From Oscillatoria salina IIICB1 (lineage in GTDB: Bacteria > Cyanobacteriota > Cyanobacteriia > Cyanobacteriales > SIO1D9), in NCBI RefSeq assembly GCF_020144665.1, contig NZ_JAAHBQ010000038.1, forward strand, positions 44,217-108,216: 64,000 nucleotides of DNA. The letters are read 5' to 3'. A program made the position numbers and the translations under genes. This document shows positions 50,991-58,459 of the stretch, one piece after another (position 1 is the first letter of the stretch; every line of letters begins with the position of its first letter). A model generated the notes under the pieces. The model had not been told where the DNA came from. It did not search any database and saw only the letters and a program-made list of their open reading frames with translations.

Positions 50991-51983
50991 ATGACGACAA
51001 CGACTTGGACTCAGCAACATATTCTTTCGTTAGCAGATTTTTCACCTGCTGAGTATGATACGGTATTACAAACGGCAGCGAGTTTTCGTGAAGTTCTCTC
51101 TCGACGCACTAAGAAAGTCCCTGCTTTACAAGGTGTGGTAGTAGCGAATTTATTTTTTGAACCTTCTACTCGGACTCGCAGTAGTTTTGAGTTAGCAGCG
51201 AAGCGTTTGTCTGCGGATACACTCAATTTTGCACCGGGAACGTCTTCGTTGACCAAAGGAGAAACAATTTTAGACACAGCGAAGACTTATTTAGCGATGG
51301 GAGCGAATATCATGGTTATTCGTCATCAAGAAGCAGGTGTTCCCAGTGCGATCGCGCACGAAATGGATCGACTTGGTACTGGTGCGAGTATACTTAATGC
51401 AGGTGACGGACAACATCAACATCCTTCTCAAGCTTTACTGGATTTATTTACGATTTGTTCTCTGCTCGATACAGACAATCCTCGCATCGAACTGTTAAAA
51501 GGAAAAAAAGTAGCGATCGTTGGTGATATTTTACATTCTCGAGTCGCTCGCTCGAATATTTATAGCCTGACTGCGGCTGGTGCTGACGTACATTTAGCCG
51601 CACCACCGACATTATTACCCAAATTATTCGCGGATACCGTGGAAAGTAAGCAACCAGGAAAATTATCTTTGCATTGGGAAATCGAACCCGCGTTAGCAAA
51701 TGCTGATTTTGTCATGACATTGCGCTTACAAAAAGAAAGAATGACCCAGCACTTGTTACCGAGTTTGCGAGAATATCATCAACTATACGGGATAACGCGC
51801 GATCGCCTCCAATTATGTCAACCTGATGTCAAGATTTTACATCCTGGACCCGTTAACCGAGGTGTAGAAATTAGTTCCGATCTTATGGACGATCCTCAGT
51901 TAAGTTTAATTGGCAAACAAGTAACTAGCGGCGTAGCAATTCGTATGGCTTTATTGTATCTCATTGGTAGCGGGAAAACCTAA
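50991..51983 (+). CDS. pyrB: Aspartate carbamoyltransferase catalytic chain PyrB
   Basis: 330 residues. The carbamoyl-phosphate site [13 protein letters not shown] is near residues 56-68; HPSQALLDL near 143 and the aspartate-loop [12 protein letters not shown] near 285 are intact. It condenses carbamoyl phosphate with aspartate in pyrimidine synthesis. Length is normal. No pyrI is next to it. It is a housekeeping gene placed between the CHAT gene and the hopanoid genes, probably with its own promoter in the 210-base gap. Confidence 0.96.
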   Translation: MTTTTWTQQHILSLADFSPAEYDTVLQTAASFREVLSRRTKKVPALQGVVVANLFFEPSTRTRSSFELAAKRLSADTLNFAPGTSSLTKGETILDTAKTYLAMGANIMVIRHQEAGVPSAIAHEMDRLGTGASILNAGDGQHQHPSQALLDLFTICSLLDTDNPRIELLKGKKVAIVGDILHSRVARSNIYSLTAAGADVHLAAPPTLLPKLFADTVESKQPGKLSLHWEIEPALANADFVMTLRLQKERMTQHLLPSLREYHQLYGITRDRLQLCQPDVKILHPGPVNRGVEISSDLMDDPQLSLIGKQVTSGVAIRMALLYLIGSGKT

Positions 51984-52011
51984 AATTAACAATACTAAAT
52001 AAAATTGCTTT

Positions 52012-52110
52012 AACCTAACCCCCCAACCCCATTCCCTACCAGAGAAGAGCTATTTCATAATCATAAAAATTCTCCCCTCTCCTTGCAAGAGAGGGGTTGG
52101 GGGAGAGGTT
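52012..52110. repeat. Approximately 99-bp inverted-repeat element downstream of pyrB (MITE-like)
   Basis: Terminal arms at 52012-52030 (AACCTAACCCCCCAACCCC) and 52093-52110 are inverted copies with one or two differences; an inner 8-bp hairpin CCCCTCTC / GAGAGGGG is at 52073-52096. Such C/G-rich inverted elements are common between cyanobacterial genes. It may also terminate pyrB transcription. Confidence 0.65.
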
Positions 52111-52172
52111 ATTATCAAATGTTTTTTGACTTTGACACAGCCCTGACTAACTCAGTGAAAAAAATACTTTTA

Positions 52173-52535
52173 TTAAACAGTAGCTAACTGAGAAAGAGTA
52201 GATTCCCAATACTCGTTATCATCAATAGTTAAGACAATCCTTTGATAAGCATCTGAATTCAACTCAACAGTTAAATAATTTCGCTTGTTAGCTGGTTTAG
52301 TCACATACCAAAACTCTTTACCTCTGTCAGTATAATAAGTTCCCGCTTTAATTATACCTGGAAAAAAGGTTCCCGGCGCACGTAGTTGCTTCCAAGTAGT
52401 TTCCGGTGCAGAGGTAGTTACTCGTGTAATTTCGGCTAGCGGTATGCGCAAAAATTTATCTAATTTAAACGCTAGCAATTGTTCAACCAAAGTTAGCTCA
52501 ATTTCTAAGCAAGAATCAACTAAATTCAGCTTCAT
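52173..52535 (-). CDS. Small PH-like fold protein, unknown function
   Basis: 120 residues, beta-rich, with no signal peptide or membrane segment. Features such as LRIPLAEITRVTTSAPE near residue 36, PGIIKAGTYYTDRGKEFWYV near 60-79 and YLTVELNSDAYQRIVLTIDD near 87-106 resemble small bacterial proteins with a PH-like fold, in which a strand-rich barrel ends with a helix. I am not sure of the family. It is minus-strand, downstream of hpnB by about 300 bases, and convergent with pyrB. Confidence 0.65.
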   Translation of the reverse strand: MKLNLVDSCLEIELTLVEQLLAFKLDKFLRIPLAEITRVTTSAPETTWKQLRAPGTFFPGIIKAGTYYTDRGKEFWYVTKPANKRNYLTVELNSDAYQRIVLTIDDNEYWESTLSQLATV

Positions 52536-52841
52536 AAGTTTACTTTCTACGTTCTAATTACTGCTAATTTATACTTAATCTAATAGTTCTGACTTCACCT
52601 AGTTGATTTATCCTTCTGGGGGATATACCTTACACCCTTAATTATCGTAGAGACGTAGCATTGCTACGTCTCTACATTCATTATTTAGAGATTATAGTGT
52701 TTTCAAACGATCGTAACAATTTTTAGCTTACAGTCCACAGATAGCGAGCGAGACTGTTTACATTTCAAATAAAAATACTATATTCAGGTAAGATAAACAA
52801 ATACCTAAAGATAGACAAAATTGCCTAATTTTTAGATAAAT
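52536..52841. other. Intergenic region with a perfect 29-bp palindrome
   Basis: The palindrome at 52647-52675 has 13-bp arms GTAGAGACGTAGC and GCTACGTCTCTAC around ATT. It is the best copy of the family also seen at 40735, 44478 and 50833. Apart from this I see no gene; it lies downstream of hpnB and could terminate it. Confidence 0.7.
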
Positions 52842-54437
52842 TTATTCAATCTGAGGATAAATTCTTCCTTTCCAACCACCACCGCGTCCTTGCCAATGAC
52901 ACCGGGCTGAGTCTATAGTCATAATAGTGTAGAGAAAGGCAATTATTGGTAAGGAAAAAGCCCAGAGAGAAGAAAGACGATAAAAGCGAATGGTAGGAAA
53001 ATAAGCTATACTCATGAGTAACCAAGCTAAGAAAGCTGTAATGGTTACTAGCTCATTTTTGGTTATGATTCCCCAAATTACTCCTAAAGGTGGAACTAAA
53101 TAAATTAAAGTCATTCCGAAAACTGTTCCTAGTAATAGCCAAATCGAATAATTTAACTGAGTAAATGCTGTTCGAGTTACCATTGACCAGATACTATTTA
53201 AAGATGTGTAAGCTCGCAAACTAGCAGTTTTTTCAGTTAATCCTAGCCAAATTCTACCTTGTTGGGGATTAGGGATTGGGGATTGGATATTTTGTAACGT
53301 TTGTTGCTCTTTTTCAGGTTGAAAATTAGCTAAATTATTAGGAAAAAATTGTTGATTATTTGGCAAATCATCTAAGTTTAAATCTTGAAAAAAGCCAGAA
53401 TATTCTAAGTTTTCATTCGATATTAAGCTTTGTTGATTTGGTAAAAAATTTTGCTCATTTTCTTCTTGAAAATTGGTTAAATTATTAGAAAAACATTGTT
53501 GATTTTCTGTTGAAATATCTAAATTTTTATTTACAACTTGAGAAAAATTAGAATTGTCAAGCGTGTTATTAGAAATATTTGCTTCGAGATTAGCTACAGA
53601 AAAAGCATCATTTTGTAACGAGTGTTGCTCATTTTTGAGTTGCGAATTAGCTAAATTATTAGTAGCGACTTGCCGATTATTTCCAGAATTACCTAGTTTG
53701 ACAGCTTTAGCTAAAGCGCAATCGTCAATTAACGCATTACGAACTACTTGAATTCCGCCGATGCGAGTTAAACTTTCTTGACGAATTAAAATACAGCCAC
53801 CAGCCGCAGCCGCAGTTAATTTTTGAGGATTATTTACCCAACGAAAAGGATAAAGTTTCTTGAAGAAAAAGATAAATGCGGGAATTAATAATTTTTCCCA
53901 AAAACTCTCGCAACGCAAACGTACCATTAAAGAAACTAAATCTAAACTTTCTGATTCTGCTTGCGCAACTAAACGATGCAAATTATTCGCATCGTGGACA
54001 ATATCCGCATCAGTTAGCAAGAGATATTTTGACGATGGTTGGAGATTACTAGCATATTCTATTCCTTGTTGCATTGCCCAAAGTTTACCCGTCCAACTTG
54101 GAGGTAAAGGTTTTCCAGAAATAACTTGTAATTGTTCAGTTTTGTTTAATTCTTGGGCGATATTTTTGGCAACATTAGCTGTATTGTCTGTACTACCATC
54201 ATCAACGAGAATAATTTGGAAAGAACCAGGATAATTTTGTGACAATAAAGACTTGAGTGTAACTGGTAATAATTCTGCCTCATTTCGAGCCGGAATTACT
54301 GCACAAATTGGCGGAAAATCTTTGATGTCGGTAGTCGAGTCATCGAGAATTTGATCTGACAGCCAAAATTGTCCCCGGAAACCAAGCAAATAAAGCCAAA
54401 TTACTAAGGAAACTAAAGTTAAAGCGAATTCGATCAT
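52842..54437 (-). CDS. hpnB: Hopene-associated glycosyltransferase HpnB with in-frame Asn/Gln-rich insertion
   Basis: 531 residues. GT2 domain with IPARNEAE near residue 48, VDDGSTDNT near 78, the D-x-D TDADIVHD near 142, and C-terminal membrane helices. The segments ending DDCALAKAVKLG (residue 249) and starting GRIWLGLTEKTASLR (residue 394) are normally adjacent in HpnB-like proteins. Here they are separated by about 144 residues rich in Asn and Gln made of about three diverged repeats (NNLANSQLKNEQ, NNLTNFQEENEQ, NNLANFQPEKEQ). Without it the protein would be about 387 residues, the usual size. The insert ends with the GGGATTG heptamer repeat (53261-53285). HpnB occurs in hopanoid gene sets; its reaction is not established. 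It diverges from shc. Confidence 0.87.
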   Translation of the reverse strand: MIEFALTLVSLVIWLYLLGFRGQFWLSDQILDDSTTDIKDFPPICAVIPARNEAELLPVTLKSLLSQNYPGSFQIILVDDGSTDNTANVAKNIAQELNKTEQLQVISGKPLPPSWTGKLWAMQQGIEYASNLQPSSKYLLLTDADIVHDANNLHRLVAQAESESLDLVSLMVRLRCESFWEKLLIPAFIFFFKKLYPFRWVNNPQKLTAAAAGGCILIRQESLTRIGGIQVVRNALIDDCALAKAVKLGNSGNNRQVATNNLANSQLKNEQHSLQNDAFSVANLEANISNNTLDNSNFSQVVNKNLDISTENQQCFSNNLTNFQEENEQNFLPNQQSLISNENLEYSGFFQDLNLDDLPNNQQFFPNNLANFQPEKEQQTLQNIQSPIPNPQQGRIWLGLTEKTASLRAYTSLNSIWSMVTRTAFTQLNYSIWLLLGTVFGMTLIYLVPPLGVIWGIITKNELVTITAFLAWLLMSIAYFPTIRFYRLSSLWAFSLPIIAFLYTIMTIDSARCHWQGRGGGWKGRIYPQIE

Positions 54438-54571
54438 TTGTGAAATTTTGCGCTACACCAAAGCAGGATATACTAGATCGAGAGAAGAGACGCTATCAGC
54501 GCGATCGCCGACTGATTTATTGCTGGTTGGTGCTATTTTAGACTGATGTGGTTGAGTGTGAACGGTATAAA

Positions 54572-56506
54572 ATGCAAATTGATGAGCGAAAAGCGATTGC
54601 ATCGGTAAAAGAAGCCATCGCGCGTCACCAAGATTATCTTCTCTCCAAGCAAAATCCGCAAGGCTATTGGTGGGCGGAATTAGAGTCAAATGCGACAATT
54701 ACAGCCGAAATTGTCTTATTACATAAGATTTGGGGTACAGATAAATCTCGTCCCCTCCACAAAGTAGAAACTTATCTTCGTCAGCAACAACGCGAACATG
54801 GCGGTTGGGAGTTATACTATGGCGATGGTGGGGAAATTAGTACATCGGTGGAAGCTTACATGGCTTTGAAGTTACTTGGTGTCACCGAAACAGACCCGGC
54901 GATGGTCAAGGCGCGTGAGTTTATTCTCGCACATGGAGGAATCAGCAAAACACGCATTTTTACAAAAATGCACTTGGCGTTAATTGGTTGCTATGACTGG
55001 CGGGGTTTACCTGCGATTCCACCTTGGATTATGCTATTACCGGATTCTTTCCCGATTTATGAGATGTCGAGTTGGGCTAGGGGAAGTACCGTACCTTTAC
55101 TTATTGTCTTCGATCGCCAGCCTGTTTATCAAGTCGATCCAGCAATTAATTTAGATGAGTTGTATGCTGAAGGTGTAGAAAATGTTCGCTACGAGTTACC
55201 ACGCAACGATGATTGGACGGATATTTTTGTTTTCCTTGACGATGCTTTCAAATTCGCCCAAGATTATAATTTAGTTCCTTTTCGCGAAGAAGGAATTAAA
55301 GCGGCGGAAAAATGGGTGTTGGAGAGACAAGAAGCTACAGGTGACTGGGGTGGGATTATTCCCGCGATGGTTAATTCGCTGTTAGGATTAAAAGCATTAG
55401 ATTACGATCGCGAAGATCCGATTATTGTTCGCGGTATGGAAGCGGTAGATCGTTTTGCAATTGAAGATGAAGATAGTTATCGAGTACAACCTTGTATTTC
55501 ACCAGTGTGGGATACTGCTTTAGTAGTGCGATCGCTGGTAGATTCTGGTTTATCTCCCGATCATCCGAGTTTAATCAAAGCAGGAGAATGGTTACTATCG
55601 AAGCAAATTCTTGACTTTGGCGATTGGGCGGTGAAAAATAAACAAGGTATGCCCGGAGGTTGGGCTTTTGAGTTTGATAACCGCTTTTATCCTGATGTTG
55701 ACGACTCGGCGGTAGTTGTGATGGCGTTGAATCAGATAAAATTGCCAAATGAGAAACTGAAACAAGAGGCGATCGCGCGGACTGTGGCTTGGATTGCGAC
55801 AATGCAATGTTATCCTGGAGGCTGGGCTGCTTTTGACATTGATAATGATGCAGAATGGCTAAATTTGCTTCCCTACAGCGATTTGAAAGCAACTATCGAC
55901 CCCAATACAGCCGATGTCACTGCTAGAGTTTTAGAAATGGTGGGAAATCTCAACCAAAATGGCGATTCTCCAATTATCTCACCGAAACAACTACAACGCG
56001 CCCTGGATTATCTCACTCAAGAACAAGAATCCGAAGGCTGTTGGTTTGGTCGTTGGGGGGTAAACTATATTTATGGTACTAGCGGTGTCCTGGTTGCGCT
56101 TTCCCTGGTTGCTGACTATACCCATCAAGATAGTATTGCTAAAGGTGCAGCTTGGTTAGTTAGCTGTCAAAATCAAGATGGTGGTTGGGGTGAAACTTGT
56201 CGCAGTTATGACGATCCTAGTTTAAAAGGAATTGGCGACAGTACCGCTTCCCAAACCGCTTGGGCTTTAATTGGTTTACTCGCGGCTGGAGAAGCAACCC
56301 GAAATTGGGCAACAGCAGCGATCGCACGAGGTGTAGAATACTTATTAGCTACACAGCAAGCTGATGGTAGTTGGAACGAAGATTATTTTACCGGAACCGG
56401 ATTTCCCAGTCATTTTTACTTGAAATATCATCTCTATCAACAGCATTTTCCCTTAACCGCCTTGGGAAGATATGCCCGTAGCGTACATTTGGGGCAGCTT
56501 AGTTAA
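54572..56506 (+). CDS. shc: Squalene-hopene cyclase
   Basis: 644 residues from the ATG at 54572; a GTG at 54548 would add eight residues. The catalytic D-x-D-D motif is DVDD at about residues 375-378, very close to its place in the Alicyclobacillus enzyme, and several QW repeats are visible (QNPQGYWWAEL, QNQDGGWGETC, QQADGSWNEDY). The enzyme cyclises squalene to hopene and diplopterol in the membrane, the entry step of hopanoid synthesis. It diverges from hpnB with about 130 bases between them and belongs with hpnA, hpnH and hpnI. Confidence 0.96.
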   Translation: MQIDERKAIASVKEAIARHQDYLLSKQNPQGYWWAELESNATITAEIVLLHKIWGTDKSRPLHKVETYLRQQQREHGGWELYYGDGGEISTSVEAYMALKLLGVTETDPAMVKAREFILAHGGISKTRIFTKMHLALIGCYDWRGLPAIPPWIMLLPDSFPIYEMSSWARGSTVPLLIVFDRQPVYQVDPAINLDELYAEGVENVRYELPRNDDWTDIFVFLDDAFKFAQDYNLVPFREEGIKAAEKWVLERQEATGDWGGIIPAMVNSLLGLKALDYDREDPIIVRGMEAVDRFAIEDEDSYRVQPCISPVWDTALVVRSLVDSGLSPDHPSLIKAGEWLLSKQILDFGDWAVKNKQGMPGGWAFEFDNRFYPDVDDSAVVVMALNQIKLPNEKLKQEAIARTVAWIATMQCYPGGWAAFDIDNDAEWLNLLPYSDLKATIDPNTADVTARVLEMVGNLNQNGDSPIISPKQLQRALDYLTQEQESEGCWFGRWGVNYIYGTSGVLVALSLVADYTHQDSIAKGAAWLVSCQNQDGGWGETCRSYDDPSLKGIGDSTASQTAWALIGLLAAGEATRNWATAAIARGVEYLLATQQADGSWNEDYFTGTGFPSHFYLKYHLYQQHFPLTALGRYARSVHLGQLS

Positions 56507-56529
56507 TTATATCAGGTTGTGTATGTAGT

Positions 56530-56546
56530 GCGAGCGTCTCGCTCGC
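56530..56546. terminator. Hairpin downstream of shc
   Basis: GCGAGCG, a TCT loop and CGCTCGC 24 bases after the shc stop codon, part of the wider inverted sequence GTAGTGCGAGCG...CGCTCGCTAC seen often between cyanobacterial genes. There is no T run after it, so termination is only a possibility. Confidence 0.4.
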
Positions 56547-56696
56547 TACTGCCCCATCGCAAATCTAGCGATCGAAAATTAAAGTTTTCTTAGCCTCTTT
56601 TTCACGCGATTAGTTCCTTTTTTTAGTGATTTTTAGCTACTCTATCAACATTTTTTCTCTTTAACAACAAATCATGTCTAGAGAAATTTAAGTATA

Positions 56697-56882
56697 ATGC
56701 CCACAGAAGCACAAATGTTGAAATGTATCGTTCTTTGCCAAGTTCTATCTAACTGCTATCGAAGCATTGAACTATTTCGCTATGATTCTGAGAGAAAAGA
56801 GATATTTCTCATCGCCGGGAAACAAGGAACAATTGAAATTACAATTTTTGCAAATGGAGAATGGAGGTATGATGTCGCCTAA
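56697..56882 (+). CDS. Small protein of the DUF6888 type
   Basis: 61 residues. The pattern MPTEAQMLKCIVLCQVLSN, then RSIELFRYDSERKEIFLIAG and a final EWRYDVA, is what I remember of the cyanobacterial DUF6888 family. Function unknown. It overlaps the next small gene, and such pairs (DUF6888 followed by DUF6887) recur in cyanobacteria, which suggests a two-component unit such as a toxin-antitoxin-like pair; this is inference only. Family assignment is from memory and not checked. Confidence 0.6.
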   Translation: MPTEAQMLKCIVLCQVLSNCYRSIELFRYDSERKEIFLIAGKQGTIEITIFANGEWRYDVA

Positions 56883-57066
56883 ACCGAACTTCAAACAAAT
56901 GAGTCTTCAGCAACTAAGGTCTTATATTCTAGACCATAGAAATGACTCAGAAGCCTGGAAAGAGTTTGCTAGTCGTCCACGTCCGAATGCTATTTATTTT
57001 GATAGCGATATGTCTATATCTGAACAGAAAGCGAAGCTACAATCCCTACTCGAAAGTGAAACTTAG
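56872..57066 (+). CDS. Small protein of the DUF6887 type, overlapping partner
   Basis: 64 residues from the ATG at 56872, chosen because GGAGG lies four bases before it; the ATG three bases earlier is equally in frame. It overlaps the end of the preceding gene by 11 bases in another frame. The sequence (KPNFKQMSLQQLRSYILDHR, then DSEAWKEFASRPRPN) looks like the DUF6887 family that commonly follows DUF6888 genes. Acidic, helical and without membrane segments. Function unknown. Confidence 0.6.
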   Translation: MSPKPNFKQMSLQQLRSYILDHRNDSEAWKEFASRPRPNAIYFDSDMSISEQKAKLQSLLESET

Positions 57067-57175
57067 CCTCGTAGTCGAGTTTTGGTCATCTAGATTACAT
57101 TTGTTGTCATCACGATCGCGATCGCTAATAATGATTCTGCTACTCGTACTTTCCTCATCACTCAGGTTGTAGTGT

Positions 57176-57748
57176 ATGCAAACAACTAAACTCGGAAACT
57201 ACCTAACCTTAGAAGACTTTTGTACCTGTACCCAAACTTATCAAAAATACGCCGATAAAATCGATCCTTTTCCTAAAAATAGCGAAACCATTCTCGCCTT
57301 AAAAGCCCTAAATCAATTTATAATTGACCCAATCATCGATCATTTTGGTCAAGATAAATTTCAACTTACCTATGGCTTTTGTTCCCCAGACTTACGGAAA
57401 TATCTAGACAAAAAAGATCCAGAAACTAACATCAAAAATGGTATCATCGATCCCAAGCGCGATCAACACATGGCACACGAAATCAATCGCAATGGTAAAT
57501 ACTATTGTAACCGATTAGGCGCGGCTTGCGACTTTTTAATCATCGGAGAAACTAGCGATACTGTTGTCGAATGGATTCTCACGCAAAAATTACCGTTTGA
57601 TTCCCTCTATTATTACGGTAAATCAAGACCAATTCACATTAGTTATGGTTCCCAACATAAGCGCGATCTTTGGACTTTCACGAAAACAAGACAACCCACC
57701 AAAAAAGGACTTGAATCTTGGTTGAACTTAATTAAAACCAGTTCGTAG
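57176..57748 (+). CDS. Peptidase M15-like (Hedgehog/D-Ala-D-Ala fold) protein
   Basis: 190 residues without a signal peptide. The order YGFCSPDLRK (near 86), H-M-A-H-E (near 112), GAACDFLII (near 127) and IHISYG (near 165) matches the G-Y-R-S, H-x6-D and final W/I-H-x-S-Y landmarks of small M15-type metal-binding proteins, which cleave D-Ala bonds or act as phage-type endolysins. The lack of a signal peptide is odd for a wall enzyme and some conserved residues are shifted, so it may be a non-peptidase relative. The stop codon TAG is part of the first copy of the repeat array that follows (AGTTCGTAG, encoding Ser-Ser-stop). It converges with the methyltransferase-like gene beyond the array. 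Confidence 0.5.
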   Translation: MQTTKLGNYLTLEDFCTCTQTYQKYADKIDPFPKNSETILALKALNQFIIDPIIDHFGQDKFQLTYGFCSPDLRKYLDKKDPETNIKNGIIDPKRDQHMAHEINRNGKYYCNRLGAACDFLIIGETSDTVVEWILTQKLPFDSLYYYGKSRPIHISYGSQHKRDLWTFTKTRQPTKKGLESWLNLIKTSS

Positions 57749-58459
57749 TGAGGACTTTAGTCCGATTTAATCAAGTCTAACTACGAACTATCCCATTAAA
57801 GAGTAATTTGTTCGTAGTGAGGACTTTAGTCCGATTTAATCAAGTTTAACTAGGAACTTTTTCATTGAAAGTAATTTGTTCGTAGTGAGGACTTTAGTCC
57901 GATTTAATCAAGTTTAACTAGGAACTATCCCATTAAAGAGTAATTTGTTCGTAGTGAGGACTTTAGTCCGATTTAATCTAGTCTAACTAGGAACTTTTTC
58001 ATTGAAAGTAATTTGTTCGTAGTGAGGACTTTAGTCCGATTTAATTAAGAATCGAGTCGCGCTAAAGCGCTAACTAGGAACTTTTTCATTGAAAGTAATT
58101 TGTTCGTAGTGAGGACTTTAGTCCGATTTAATTAAGAATCGAGTCGCGCTAAAGCGCTAACTACGAACTATCCCATTAAAGAGTAATTTGTTTGTAGTGA
58201 GGACTTTAGTCCGATTTAATCAAGTTTAACTAGGAACTATCCCATTGAAAGTAATTTGTTCGTAGTGAGGACTTTAGTCCGATTTAATTAAGAATCGAGT
58301 CGCGCTAAAGCGCTAACTAGGAACTATCCCATTAAAGAGTAATTTGTTCGTAGTGAGGACTTTAGTCCGATTTAATTAAGAATCGAGTCGCGCTAAAGCG
58401 CTAACTACGAACTATCCCATTAAAGAGTAATTTGTTTGTCGTGAGGACTTTAGTCTGAC
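57741..58459. repeat. Array of ten 68/69- or 87/88-bp tandem repeats between convergent genes
   Basis: Ten copies of the unit beginning GTTCGTAGTGAGGACTTTAG start at 57741, 57810, 57878, 57947, 58015, 58102, 58190, 58258, 58346 and 58434. The short units are 68 or 69 bp and the long ones 87 or 88 bp; the long ones carry an extra AAGAATCGAGTCGCGCTAAAGCGC-type segment (in part). Each unit contains GTTCGTAG and CTACGAAC or CTAGGAAC as inverted ends, so each can fold. Not a CRISPR array, because the DNA between the copies is itself repeated. The two flanking genes use the TAG of the outer repeat copies as stop codons. Confidence 0.9.

Noticed and set aside
57741..58459. Possible CRISPR array
   Set aside because: The segments between the recurring motif are themselves repeated, unit lengths are 68-88 bp, and no cas gene is present. 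It is an intergenic tandem repeat.
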